This document shows, one piece after another, positions 49,704 through 58,992 of a DNA stretch of 64,000 nt (positions are counted from its first letter, which is position 1; every line of letters starts with the position of its first letter). This DNA comes from an uncultured Clostridia bacterium (GTDB taxonomy: Bacteria > Bacillota_A > Clostridia > Oscillospirales > Oscillospiraceae): positions 51,381 to 115,380 of the forward strand of contig CAMZIX010000001.1 of NCBI GenBank assembly GCA_947307375.1, written 5' to 3'. The position numbers and the translations under genes are program-made. Below the pieces are notes generated by a model. It was not told the DNA's origin. It did no database searches and saw only the letters and a list, made by a program, of their open reading frames with translations.

Positions 49704-52700
49704 TTATTCCTCCATGCTTTTCTGCGCGGCTTCCAGATCCAGCTCGATGACCGTGGACACGCCTTTTTCCTGCATCGTAACGCCGTAGAGCATGTCCGCC
49801 TCCTCCATCGTGCCGCGGCGGTGCGTGATCACCAGAAACTGCGTTTTGTCCGCCATGCGGCGCAGATAGGACGCGAAACGGTTGACGTTCGCCTCGTCCA
49901 GCGCAGCCTCGATCTCGTCCATCACACAGAAGGGCGTGGGGCGCACCTTCAGGATGGCAAAATACAGGGCGATGGCGACGAAGGCCATCTCGCCGCCGGA
50001 CAGCAGACTGATCGTGCTCAGAGACTTGCCGGGCGGCTGCACCTTGATTTCGATGCCGCATTCGAGCACATTGTCCTCGTCCTCCAGCATCAGCGCGGCC
50101 TTGCCGCCGCCGAACAGCTCCCGGAAGGTCTCGCGGAAACAGAGGTCGATCTCGCGGAACTTCTCCACGAAAACGTCCTTCATCTCTCCTGTCACATCGC
50201 GGATGATGTCCAGCAGCTCCTTCTTGGCCTTGTCCACGTCGTCCCGCTGGCCGGTCAGGAACTCATAGCGGCTGCTGACGCGCTCATACTCCTCGATCGC
50301 GCCGAGGTTCGGCGTGCCGAGGGCGCTGATCTGACGGCGCAGCTCGCCGATCTCCTTGTTCCAGCGCGTAACGCTGTCCACCGGCTGGCGCAGCGCCATC
50401 GCGGCGCTGTGGCTGAGCTCGTAGTTGTCCCAGAGCTTGTCGAGGATCTGCTTTTCCTCCATCTCGGCGGAGAGCTTGCGCTGCTCCTGCCGGGCGATGC
50501 GGCGCTCAAGCTCGATGATCTCGGCATTGCGCTGCTGCGCTTCCTTCTCGGCGCGCGTGCGGCGGCCTTCGAGCTCGAGCCGCGCTTTGCTGACGCTGCC
50601 GATTTCGTCGCGGACGGCCTGCGCCGCGGCGCGGAGCTTCTGCAGCTCTTTCTCCTTTTGTCGGATCTGCTCCTGCAGCGCCGTGATCTTGTCTTCCTCG
50701 GCCTGGACCGCGCGCTGACGGCTCTCGCTGTCGCCGCTCAGGCTGTCCAGCAAAAGCTGCAGCTGGTGGACGGCGCTCTGCGTCGTGCGCTGCTCGGCCT
50801 CCAGAGAGGACTTTCTGCTAAGCAGGGCGGTCTGGTCCTCCAGCGCCATATCGAGCTGATACCGCAGACCGGACAGCTGGCTTTTCGCGCGATCCAGCTC
50901 CGCCTGGCAGGTTTTTTCCTGCGCGGCGATCTTCTCGCGCTGCTTTCTGAGCTTCTGCAGCTCGTTGGCGCGGGAGAGGATGCCGCTGCCCTTGGCGGCG
51001 CTGCCGCCGGTCATGGAGCCGCCGGCGTTGATGAGCTGGCCGTCCAGGGTCACGATGCGCAGGCGGTTGCCGTTCGCCTTTGACATGCGGATCGCGTCTC
51101 CCAGGCTCTCGGCCACGACGGTACGGCCCAGCAGATTGTTGAAAATCTCGGTGTATTGCGGATCAAAGCGCACAAGCTCGACCGCTATGCCGACGAAACC
51201 GGGATCGTTCACCGGTGCGTCGCGCATCACGCTGCCGCGGATCGTGTCCAGCGGCAGGAAGGTCGCACGGCCCGCGTCCTGCTTTTTCAGCAGCTCGATC
51301 GCGCTGCGGCCGTCGTTCTGCGTATCGACGACGATGTTCTGGGCCGCGGCGCCCAGCGCCGTTTCGATGGCGAGCGCGCATTCCTCGTCCGCACGCAGGA
51401 GATTGGCCGCCGGCCCGTGCACGCCGCGCAGCGTGCCGCGTCCGGCTTCCTGCATCACGGTCCTGACCGCGCGGGAATAGCCCTCATAGTCCTTTTCCAT
51501 CTCGCTGAGCATGTGGATGCGGGCGTCCGTGCTGCGGCCGTCGACCGCGAGTTTCGTCGCCCTGTCGCTCAGCGCCTGCAGGCTCTCTTCCCTGCTCCTG
51601 AGCTTCATGCGGCAGCCGTCGAGGACGTTGCCGTTGGCGGTGATCTCGTCCTGTACTTCGCGCAGGTCGTTCTCCAGCGCCTCAATGCGCGTCTGATTGC
51701 CTTCGATCTGCTCGCGCAGCTCCCGCACGCGCGTCTCCTGCTCGGCCATATCCAGCAGCATCCGCTGCAGGCCGTCCCTGGTGTTTTTCACGCTGCCGCG
51801 CAGCACGGCGGCCGCGGAATCGCATTCGTTTACCGCAGACTCCGCCGCGGACAGACGGTCGCGGATCTGCTCGGTCTCCACGTCCTTCTGATGCATGCGC
51901 TCGCTGATGCTCTCGGAGGAGGCGTACAGCGCCTCCAGAGAGGCCTTTGCCTGCTCCAGGGACTGTCTGGTCTGCTCGTATTCGAGCGCGACGTTCTCCG
52001 ACTGCGCGTGCAGCTTTTCGAGCGTCAGCATCCAGACGGAGATCTCCTTGACGCGCAGCTCATCGCGCAGCAGGAGGTATTGTCTGGCGATTTCGGACTG
52101 CGTTTTCAGCGGCCCGACCTGCAGCTCCAGCTCCTCGATCTTGTCGTTGATGCGCACGAGGTTTTCCTCGGTTTTTTCCAGCTTGCGCTCGGCCTCCTCT
52201 TTCCGGTAGCGGAAGCGGGAGATGCCGGCGGCCTCCTCAAAGACCTCGCGGCGGTCGGTGCTGCGGGAGGAGACGATCTCCGCGATGCGGCCCTGCCCGA
52301 TGATGGAGTAGCCGTCGCGTCCGAGGCCGGTATCCATCAGCAGGCTGTGCAGATCCTTCAGACGAACGGATTCCCGGTTGATGAAGTACTCGCTCTCGCC
52401 GCTGCGGTAATAGCGGCGGCTGAGCATGATCTCCTCGTTGTCCGAGTCGAACATCCGGCCGGAATTATCCAGGATCAGCGTGACCTGCGCGAAGCCGAGC
52501 TTGCCGCGCTTTTCGGTACCGCCGAAGATCACGTCCTCCATCTTGCTGCCGCGCAGCGCCTTGCTGCGCTGCTCGCCCATAACCCAGAGGATCGCATCGG
52601 CTATATTCGATTTTCCCGAGCCGTTTGGGCCGACGATGGCGGTGATCTCTTTTTCAAAACTGAGCCTCGTCTTGTCCGGGAAGCTTTTGAAGCCTTGAAT

Positions 52701-52721
52701 TTCCAGTGCCTTTAAGTACAA
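49704..52721 (-). CDS. smc: Chromosome segregation protein SMC, short-armed
   Basis: A 1005-residue condensin subunit. Head: Walker A GPNGSGKSN (31-39), QGRI at 143-146, EEAAGI (162-167); hinge about 432-585 (GVHGPAANLL ... GGSMTGGSA); C-terminal head with LSGGE (907-911) and Walker B FCVMDEIEAALDE. The two coiled-coil arms (about 168-432 and 585-800) look roughly 80-110 residues shorter each than in Bacillus SMC (1186 aa). In the signature motif LSGGEMAF, the usual K/R after E is Met. TTG start with GAGGG upstream. Own promoter inside the preceding gene. Confidence 0.93.
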   Translation of the reverse strand: MYLKALEIQGFKSFPDKTRLSFEKEITAIVGPNGSGKSNIADAILWVMGEQRSKALRGSKMEDVIFGGTEKRGKLGFAQVTLILDNSGRMFDSDNEEIMLSRRYYRSGESEYFINRESVRLKDLHSLLMDTGLGRDGYSIIGQGRIAEIVSSRSTDRREVFEEAAGISRFRYRKEEAERKLEKTEENLVRINDKIEELELQVGPLKTQSEIARQYLLLRDELRVKEISVWMLTLEKLHAQSENVALEYEQTRQSLEQAKASLEALYASSESISERMHQKDVETEQIRDRLSAAESAVNECDSAAAVLRGSVKNTRDGLQRMLLDMAEQETRVRELREQIEGNQTRIEALENDLREVQDEITANGNVLDGCRMKLRSREESLQALSDRATKLAVDGRSTDARIHMLSEMEKDYEGYSRAVRTVMQEAGRGTLRGVHGPAANLLRADEECALAIETALGAAAQNIVVDTQNDGRSAIELLKKQDAGRATFLPLDTIRGSVMRDAPVNDPGFVGIAVELVRFDPQYTEIFNNLLGRTVVAESLGDAIRMSKANGNRLRIVTLDGQLINAGGSMTGGSAAKGSGILSRANELQKLRKQREKIAAQEKTCQAELDRAKSQLSGLRYQLDMALEDQTALLSRKSSLEAEQRTTQSAVHQLQLLLDSLSGDSESRQRAVQAEEDKITALQEQIRQKEKELQKLRAAAQAVRDEIGSVSKARLELEGRRTRAEKEAQQRNAEIIELERRIARQEQRKLSAEMEEKQILDKLWDNYELSHSAAMALRQPVDSVTRWNKEIGELRRQISALGTPNLGAIEEYERVSSRYEFLTGQRDDVDKAKKELLDIIRDVTGEMKDVFVEKFREIDLCFRETFRELFGGGKAALMLEDEDNVLECGIEIKVQPPGKSLSTISLLSGGEMAFVAIALYFAILKVRPTPFCVMDEIEAALDEANVNRFASYLRRMADKTQFLVITHRRGTMEEADMLYGVTMQEKGVSTVIELDLEAAQKSMEE

Positions 52722-52757
52722 AACTCTAACCCTCGTTTATGACAATTTAACTAAATT

Positions 52758-52786
52758 ATTATATCGCGTATTTTACGTTTTTTCAA
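52758..52786 (-). promoter_or_regulatory. Promoter of the smc-ftsY operon
   Basis: Minus strand TTGAAA (52781-52786), 17-base spacer, perfect TATAAT (52758-52763). The -35 box is inside the last codons of the upstream radical SAM gene. Confidence 0.75.
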
Positions 52787-53783
52787 TGGACAGCACTTCG
52801 ATTTCTGCGCTGATCGACGGATTCGGATGAACAATCAGCTCTTTGAGCCGAAATGCATCGATCAAAGCGGAAACATTGCGCCGCCGTTGGCCCAGCATCT
52901 GCGACAGCAGGCGCGGCTGCACGCCCATGATGACCCGGCTGCCGGGTTCGACGCCCTGCAGCAGCGCTTCGGCCTTTTCCAGCAGGATCTGCGAGCGCAC
53001 CAGCTCCCCCAGCGCCGGGTGATAGGCCCCGGCGACCGCCGCGCCTCCCGATAATTCCTCCGTAGGATTCAGCCCCAGGCGGAGCACCGGGATCCCGGCC
53101 TCTTCAAAGAGCGGCAGGATCTTCGCGCAGAGGCGCACGGCGTCTTCGACCGTATGCTCGCAGTACTGCCCGCGCCGCCAGAGCTCATACAGCGCCGTAT
53201 CACGCACGATCACGGTGGGATAGACGCGTACCCCATCCGGCCGCAGCAAGACGATCTCCCGCGCGGTGGCGAGGCTCTGTTCCCCGCTGTCGCCGGGCAG
53301 ACCGGTCATCATCTGCAGAATGAGCGAAAAGCCCGCGTCCTTCACCATACGGGAAGCGCGGCGCACATCCTCCGCCGTGTGTCCGCGGCCGGAAAGCCGC
53401 AGCACTTCGTCGTCCAGCGACTGGGCGCCGAGCTCGACGGTCTGCACGCCATAGCGCTTCAGACGCTCAAGTACCGCTTCGTCGATCGCGTCGGGTCGGG
53501 TGGACAGGCGGATCGCGCTGATTTTCCCCTGCAGGACCCCCTCCTGCGCCGCAGAAAGCAGCTCTTGCTGCTGCGCCTCCGGGATCGCCGTGAAGCTGCC
53601 GCCGTAGAAGGCCAGCTCCCGCTTTGTCCCGTCGGACGGCACCGCGGCCAGCAGTTCCCTGACCTTCCGCGCATCGGCGGGCTCCGTTTCGCCGGAGATG
53701 CGGCGTTGGTTGCAGAAGACGCAGGCATGGGGGCAGCCCAGATGCGGCACGAAGACCGGCAGGATCGAGGCTCTGGCGCTCAC
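52773..53783 (-). CDS. Radical SAM protein (Elp3-like)
   Basis: A 336-residue protein. The cluster motif is CPHACVFC (C-x3-C-x2-C) near residue 17, followed by YGGSFTAIP (SAM GGE-type motif), LSTRPDAIDEAVL and ELGAQSLDDEVL. These match the oxygen-independent coproporphyrinogen-III-oxidase-like/Elp3-type radical SAM group often encoded beside rnc and smc in Clostridia; the exact reaction is unknown. No GNAT domain is present, so it is not a full Elp3. Overlaps rnc by 4 bases. Confidence 0.85.
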   Translation of the reverse strand: MSARASILPVFVPHLGCPHACVFCNQRRISGETEPADARKVRELLAAVPSDGTKRELAFYGGSFTAIPEAQQQELLSAAQEGVLQGKISAIRLSTRPDAIDEAVLERLKRYGVQTVELGAQSLDDEVLRLSGRGHTAEDVRRASRMVKDAGFSLILQMMTGLPGDSGEQSLATAREIVLLRPDGVRVYPTVIVRDTALYELWRRGQYCEHTVEDAVRLCAKILPLFEEAGIPVLRLGLNPTEELSGGAAVAGAYHPALGELVRSQILLEKAEALLQGVEPGSRVIMGVQPRLLSQMLGQRRRNVSALIDAFRLKELIVHPNPSISAEIEVLSIEKT

Positions 53784-54454
53784 GCGCGGTACTCCCCGAG
53801 CGCGGCGCGGGCTGCCATCTGCTCGGCTTCCTTTTTTGTGCGGCCCGTACCTTCGCCGGCGGGCACGCCGTTGATGCTGACGCGGAAGGAAAAGCGCTTG
53901 TCATGGTCCGGGCCGGATTCTCCGATCAGCTCATAGGTAATGCTCCGGCCGGGCTGCTGCTGAACGAGCTCCTGCAGCTCGGTCTTATAGTCCGCGCCGC
54001 GGTGCTCCTCGCCGATCTCGGCGTCCTGCAGCAGGCGCTCCAGGATAAAGCGGCGCGCCGCATCCAGTCCGCCGTCCAGATACAGCGCGGCGATGATCGC
54101 CTCCACCATATCGGCGAGGATGGAGGGCCGTTCCCGGCCGCCGCTGCGCTCCTCGCCGCGGCCGAGACGCATATAGTCCCCCAGCCCGAGGCTCAGCGCG
54201 ACGCGGTGCAGGCTCGCCTCGCAGACGAGCTCCGCACGCAGGCGGGTCATGCGCCCTTCCGGCAGCTGCGGTTCCTGATGATACAGAAAGTCCGCCGCGG
54301 TCAGGCCCAGGATCGAATCGCCCAGAAACTCCAGCCGCTCATAGCTTTCCGCGTCCCCATGCCGCTCGTTGGCATAGGAGCTGTGCGTCAGCGCGGTCTC
54401 CAGCAGCCGGAGATCATGAAACCGATATCCGATTTTTTCTTCCAGCTTATGCAT
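53780..54454 (-). CDS. rnc: Ribonuclease III
   Basis: A 224-residue double-strand-specific endoribonuclease for rRNA processing and mRNA turnover. ERLEFLGDSIL (about 40-50) is the catalytic signature, DMVEAIIAALYLDGG the second acidic helix, and residues about 155-224 (DYKTELQELVQQQPGR ... GTGRTKKEAEQMAARAAL) are the dsRNA-binding domain. Complete. Overlaps plsX by 8 bases; the usual neighbour of smc in Firmicutes. Confidence 0.96.
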   Translation of the reverse strand: MHKLEEKIGYRFHDLRLLETALTHSSYANERHGDAESYERLEFLGDSILGLTAADFLYHQEPQLPEGRMTRLRAELVCEASLHRVALSLGLGDYMRLGRGEERSGGRERPSILADMVEAIIAALYLDGGLDAARRFILERLLQDAEIGEEHRGADYKTELQELVQQQPGRSITYELIGESGPDHDKRFSFRVSINGVPAGEGTGRTKKEAEQMAARAALGEYRA

Positions 54455-55463
54455 GTTCGCTCTCGATCTTCATGGCGTCGATGTTGTTTTCGATCTCGGC
54501 GATGATGCCGCTTTCGGCAAAGGCTTTCGCCTGGCGGATCGCCGCAAAGAAGCTGGCGGCGTTGGAGGAGCCGTGCGCCTTGATCACCGGCTTGCCGATG
54601 CCGACGAAGGCCGTGCCGCCCACCTCGTTGACGTCCATCGACTTTTTCATCTCGCCGAGGTCCTTTTTCAGGACGGCGGCGGCCAGCTTGTTCTTCGTGC
54701 TCTTGTAAAACACGCCCTTGAGCGATTTCATCATGTACTTGATGACGCCCTCGGTGCCCTTGAGCAGGACGTTGCCGGTGAAGCCGTCGGTCACGACAAC
54801 GTCGACCCTGCCGCTGAACACGTCCGTGCCTTCGATATTGCCGATGAAATGGATACGTCCCTCGTCTGCGGCCGCTTTCAGCAGCGAAAAGGCCTCGTGC
54901 TGCAGCGTGCCGCCCTTTGTATCCTCGGTGCCGACGTTAAGAAGCCCGACGCGGGGTTCCTCGCAGCCCATCATCTTCTTCGCGTAAAAGCTGCCCATAT
55001 AGGCAAACTGCAGCAGATACTCCGGCGTACACTCTACGTTCGCGCCGCAGTCGATCAGCATCACGCCGTGCTCGCCCGCGGGCAGCACCGGCGCCATCGC
55101 CGCGCGGCGGATGCCGCGGATGCGTTTGACGATCAGGGTCGCGCCGGTCAGCAGAGCGCCGGTGGAGCCGGCGGAGACGACCGCGTCGCCCTTGCCGTCC
55201 TTCAGCAGATGCAGCGCCACCGTCATCGAGGCGTCCTTTTTGCGGCGGGTCGCCGTGCTGGGATCGTCCTCCATCGTGATCACGTCGCGTGCGTCGACGA
55301 TCTCAAGCTCCTCGCAGCCCTCGTTTTTCAGGCACTCGCGCACGGCCTCCTCGCGGCCGACCAGCGTGATCTCCACGCCGAGCTCCCGGTGAGCGCGGAC
55401 GGCGCCCCGGACGATCTCCTCGGGCGCGTTGTCGCCGCCCATCGCGTCAATGATGATCTTCAA
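54447..55463 (-). CDS. plsX: Phosphate acyltransferase PlsX
   Basis: A 338-residue enzyme making acyl-phosphate from acyl-ACP, the entry to phospholipid synthesis in Gram-positives. IIIDAMGGDNAPEEIVRGA (3-21), STGALLTGA and GFTGNVLLKGTEG (about 205-217) are family signatures. No acpP follows it; the order here is trmFO-plsX-rnc. Overlaps trmFO by 17 bases. Confidence 0.95.
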   Translation of the reverse strand: MKIIIDAMGGDNAPEEIVRGAVRAHRELGVEITLVGREEAVRECLKNEGCEELEIVDARDVITMEDDPSTATRRKKDASMTVALHLLKDGKGDAVVSAGSTGALLTGATLIVKRIRGIRRAAMAPVLPAGEHGVMLIDCGANVECTPEYLLQFAYMGSFYAKKMMGCEEPRVGLLNVGTEDTKGGTLQHEAFSLLKAAADEGRIHFIGNIEGTDVFSGRVDVVVTDGFTGNVLLKGTEGVIKYMMKSLKGVFYKSTKNKLAAAVLKKDLGEMKKSMDVNEVGGTAFVGIGKPVIKAHGSSNAASFFAAIRQAKAFAESGIIAEIENNIDAMKIESEHA

Positions 55464-56772
55464 TGTGGAAAACCTCCTTGTTCATGAGCTCGTCGATGAT
55501 GGCGAGGGAGCGCTCGGAAATGGCCGCGTTTTTGTTGCGCTTGCCCTTGACGCGGTGGCCGAGCGGCAAAATGATGCCGAAATTGATGTTCATCGGCTGG
55601 AAATCGCCTACGCTGCCGCCGGAAATATAGAGGCCCAGCGCGCCGATGGCGGTCTCCTGCGGGAAATCCACCGGCGGCAAATTGAGCGCGCGGGCCGCGG
55701 TCTCGATGCCGACCAGCATCCCGCTGGCCGCGGACTCCACATAACCCTCCACGCCGGTCATCTGGCCGGCGAAGCTGATGCGCGGCTCGCTCCGCAGGCG
55801 GTAATAGCGGTCCAGCAGCTGCGGGCTGTTGAGATAGGTGTTGCGGTGCATCACGCCGAAACGGACGAATTCCGCGTTTTTAAGCGCCGGGATCATCGTG
55901 AACACGCGCCGCTGCTCGGCCCAGGTCAGATGCGTCTGGAAGCCGACCATGTTGTACAGCGTCCCGTCCGCGTTGTCGCGCCGGAGCTGGACGACCGCGT
56001 AGTTTTCCTTCCCGGTGCGCGGGTCCTTCAGGCCGACCGGCTTGAGCGGCCCGTAGCGCAGCGTATCCACGCCGCGGCGCGCCATGACCTCGACCGGCAT
56101 GCAGCCCTCGAAGACCCCGCCGTCGTCAAAGCCGTGCACCTCCGCTTCTTTGGCGGAAGCGAGCTCCGTCACAAAGGCGAGATACTCGTCCCTGTCCATC
56201 GGGCAGTTTACATAATCCGCCGTTCCTTTATCGTAGCGGGAAGCGAAAAAGGCGCTGTCCATGTCGACGCTCTCGAGCGTGACGATCGGCGCGACGGCGT
56301 CGTAAAAGTGCAGGTCGCTCTCCGGGCAGCGCCGGGCGATCGCGTCGGCGATCGCGTCGCTCGACAGGGGGCCGGTGGCCACGACCACTTCCCCCTCCGG
56401 GATCTCGGTAGCCTCGGCCTCGACGACCTCCACGTTCGGGTGGCTGCGAAGCCGCTCGGTGATCGTGCGGGCAAAGCCCACGCGGTCCACGGCGAGCGCG
56501 CCGCCGGCCGCGACGCGGTTGAGGTCGGCGCTGGCCATGATCAGCGAGTCCATCCTGCGCATTTCAGCCTTCAGGAGGCCGACGGCGTTCGTCAGCTCGT
56601 CGCTGCGCAGGGAGTTGGAGCAGACCAGCTCGCCGAAATAGGCCGAGCAGTGCGCCGGGGTCATTTTATGCGGCTTCATCTCGACCAGGCGGACATGGAT
56701 GCCGCGTTTGGCAAGCTGCCAGGCGCATTCGCTGCCGGCAAGGCCTGCGCCGAGAACGGTGACGGTTTTCAT
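55447..56772 (-). CDS. trmFO: Methylenetetrahydrofolate-tRNA-(uracil-5)-methyltransferase TrmFO
   Basis: A 441-residue flavoprotein forming ribothymidine-54 in tRNA with methylene-THF. TVLGAGLAGSECAWQLAKRG (4-23) is the FAD motif; FGELVCSNSLRSDELTNAVGLLKAEMRRM and SGMLVGIETA at about 383 are family marks. FAD/NADPH-dependent. 3 bases follow topA, as in many Firmicutes (topA-trmFO). Confidence 0.95.
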   Translation of the reverse strand: MKTVTVLGAGLAGSECAWQLAKRGIHVRLVEMKPHKMTPAHCSAYFGELVCSNSLRSDELTNAVGLLKAEMRRMDSLIMASADLNRVAAGGALAVDRVGFARTITERLRSHPNVEVVEAEATEIPEGEVVVATGPLSSDAIADAIARRCPESDLHFYDAVAPIVTLESVDMDSAFFASRYDKGTADYVNCPMDRDEYLAFVTELASAKEAEVHGFDDGGVFEGCMPVEVMARRGVDTLRYGPLKPVGLKDPRTGKENYAVVQLRRDNADGTLYNMVGFQTHLTWAEQRRVFTMIPALKNAEFVRFGVMHRNTYLNSPQLLDRYYRLRSEPRISFAGQMTGVEGYVESAASGMLVGIETAARALNLPPVDFPQETAIGALGLYISGGSVGDFQPMNINFGIILPLGHRVKGKRNKNAAISERSLAIIDELMNKEVFHIEDHH

Positions 56773-56775
56773 CGC

Positions 56776-58983
56776 TTACTCTTCTTTCTTCGCGGTCTTT
56801 TTCGCCGCGGGCTTCTTCGTCGTCTTTTTCGCCGCGCCCTTCTTCGCGGCGGGCTTTTTCGCCGAAGCCGCCTTTTTCTTGTAACTCCGCTTGTCCTCGG
56901 GCACGAAGTTCGGGCAGGCCTCGTTGATGCAGAAGGATTTCAGCGGACCGCGCCCGCTGCGCTTGAACATGGTCTTACCGCAGGAGGGGCAGAAGTCCTT
57001 GGTCGGCACGTCCCAGGTGATGAAGCCGCAGTCCGTGCCGCGCTCGCAGGCGTAGAACACGTAGCCCTTCTTCGAGGTGCGCTTGAGGATCTTGCCGCCG
57101 CACTTCGGGCAGCGGCCGGGCATCTCGACGACGATGGGCTTGGTGAAGGTGCAGTCCGGGAAGCCGGGGCAGGCCAGGAAATAGCCGAAGCGGCCCTTCT
57201 TGACCACCATCTGGCGGCCGCAGACCTCGCAGACCTCGTCGCTGAGCACGTCGGGCACCTTCAGGCGCACGCCGCTCAGCTCAGTCTCTGCCTTGCTCAT
57301 CTCGGCGTCGAAGCCCTCATAGAACTCGGAAAGGACCTCGCGCCACTGCGCCTTGCCGCTCTCGATCTCGTCCAACTCTTCCTCCATGCGGTTGGTGAAC
57401 TTGAGATCCACGATGTCGGCAAAATGCTCCTTCATCAGGCCGGTGACGACCTCGCCCAGCGGGGTGGGACGGAGGTATTTGCCTTCCTTGATGACGTAGT
57501 CATGGGCCGTGATGGTGCTGATAGTCGGCGCGTAGGTGGAGGGACGGCCGATGCCCTTTTCCTCCATCGCGCGGATCAGCGTCGCCTCGGTATACCGGGC
57601 GGGCGGCTGGGTGAACTGCTGATCCGGGATCATCTTTTCCAGGTAGAGCTTCTCGCCCTCGCTCAGGCTCGGCAGGGGGTTGGAGATCTCGGCGCTTTCC
57701 TCGTCCCGGGCCTCCTCGTAAACCGCAGTATAGCCCTGGAACTTCAGCTCCGAATAGTTGGCGCGGAAGCTGTGTCCCGCGGACAGCACGTCGACCGCGA
57801 CGTTGTCGTAAACGGCGTTCGCCATCTGGCTGGCGGTGAAGCGGCCCCAGATCAGGCGGTACAGACGATACTGCTCCTGTGTCAGGTCCTTGCGCACCAG
57901 ATCCGGCGTCAGGTTGATGTCCGTCGGGCGAATGGCCTCGTGCGCGTCCTGGGCGCCCGCTTTCGTCTTGTAGCGGCGCGGGTGGCCAGGATAATAGGTG
58001 TCGCCGTAATGCGAGGTAATGAATTCTCGTGCGCTGTAGAGGGCCTCGTCGGACAGGCGCAGGGAGTCGGTACGCATATAGGTGATCAGACCGATGCTGC
58101 CGTGACCGCTGATCTCCACGCCCTCATAAAGCTGCTGGGCGATGGACATCGTGCGCCGCGGCGTCATGCCGAGGCGGCGGGAGGCCTCCTGCTGCAGCGT
58201 GGAGGTGATGAAGGGCGGGGCCGGGCTGCGCTGCTTCTCGCCGCGCTTGACGGAATCGACGGTGAAGGGCTTGTCCTGCGTGTCCGCGATGACGGCCTTG
58301 ACCTCGTCCTCATTGTGCAGCTCGACCTTCTTGCCGCTGCGGCCGAAATAGCGCGCGGTGAAGGAGGGCGTTTCGTCGCCGCGGCCAAGCACCGCGTCCA
58401 GCAGCCAGTATTCCTCGCTGACGAAATCGCGGATCTCCTCCTCACGGTCGACGACCATGCGGGTCGCCACGCTCTGCACGCGGCCGGCGGAGAGTCCCTT
58501 CTTGACCTTTTTCCACAGCAGCGGGGAGAGCTTGTAGCCCACGATGCGGTCCAGGATGCGGCGCGCCTGCTGGGCGTTCACCAGATCCTCGTCGATATCG
58601 CGGGGCTGCTGGATGCTCTCGGTCACGACGCGCCTGGTGATCTCGTTGAAGGTCACGCGGCGGGCCTTTTCATCCGGCAGCTCCAGCAGCTCCTTCAGAT
58701 GCCAGGAGATCGCCTCGCCCTCGCGGTCCGGGTCGGTCGCCAGATAGACCGTTCTGGCGTTTTTCGCCTCGGTCTTCAGCTCTTTGATCAGCTCGCTCTT
58801 ATCCTTGACCGGGATATACTGCGGCTCGAAGCCGTGCTCGATGTCCACGCCCATCTTGCTCTTCGGCAGATCGCGCAGATGGCCCATCGAGGCGCGGACC
58901 TTATAGCCCGTTCCCAGGTATTTTTCGATCGTTTTTGCCTTCGCCGGTGATTCAACGATCACCAGATCCTTTGCTCTTGCCAT
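56776..58983 (-). CDS. topA: DNA topoisomerase I with Lys/Ala-rich tail
   Basis: A 735-residue type IA topoisomerase relaxing negative supercoils. TOPRIM domain at the N-terminus (VESPAKAKTI, DPDREG at 84-89); active Tyr302 in YMRTDS; three C-terminal four-Cys zinc ribbons (about 565-590, 605-632 and 650-680). The last ~40 residues are almost only Lys, Ala and Thr (KKAASAKKPAAKKGAAKK and onward), a histone-H1-like basic tail that is not in Bacillus TopA. ATG 10 bases from dprA. Confidence 0.95.
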   Translation of the reverse strand: MARAKDLVIVESPAKAKTIEKYLGTGYKVRASMGHLRDLPKSKMGVDIEHGFEPQYIPVKDKSELIKELKTEAKNARTVYLATDPDREGEAISWHLKELLELPDEKARRVTFNEITRRVVTESIQQPRDIDEDLVNAQQARRILDRIVGYKLSPLLWKKVKKGLSAGRVQSVATRMVVDREEEIRDFVSEEYWLLDAVLGRGDETPSFTARYFGRSGKKVELHNEDEVKAVIADTQDKPFTVDSVKRGEKQRSPAPPFITSTLQQEASRRLGMTPRRTMSIAQQLYEGVEISGHGSIGLITYMRTDSLRLSDEALYSAREFITSHYGDTYYPGHPRRYKTKAGAQDAHEAIRPTDINLTPDLVRKDLTQEQYRLYRLIWGRFTASQMANAVYDNVAVDVLSAGHSFRANYSELKFQGYTAVYEEARDEESAEISNPLPSLSEGEKLYLEKMIPDQQFTQPPARYTEATLIRAMEEKGIGRPSTYAPTISTITAHDYVIKEGKYLRPTPLGEVVTGLMKEHFADIVDLKFTNRMEEELDEIESGKAQWREVLSEFYEGFDAEMSKAETELSGVRLKVPDVLSDEVCEVCGRQMVVKKGRFGYFLACPGFPDCTFTKPIVVEMPGRCPKCGGKILKRTSKKGYVFYACERGTDCGFITWDVPTKDFCPSCGKTMFKRSGRGPLKSFCINEACPNFVPEDKRSYKKKAASAKKPAAKKGAAKKTTKKPAAKKTAKKEE

Positions 58984-58992
58984 GCTGTGTCC

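Noticed and set aside
47031..51083. 1350-codon plus-strand open frame
   Set aside because: Runs antisense through yhbY, ftsY, nadD-yqeK and smc; no known domain and no start signal. Long reverse frames are common at this GC content.
55429..58950. 1173-codon plus-strand open frame
   Set aside because: Antisense to trmFO and topA; composition is of a shadow frame.
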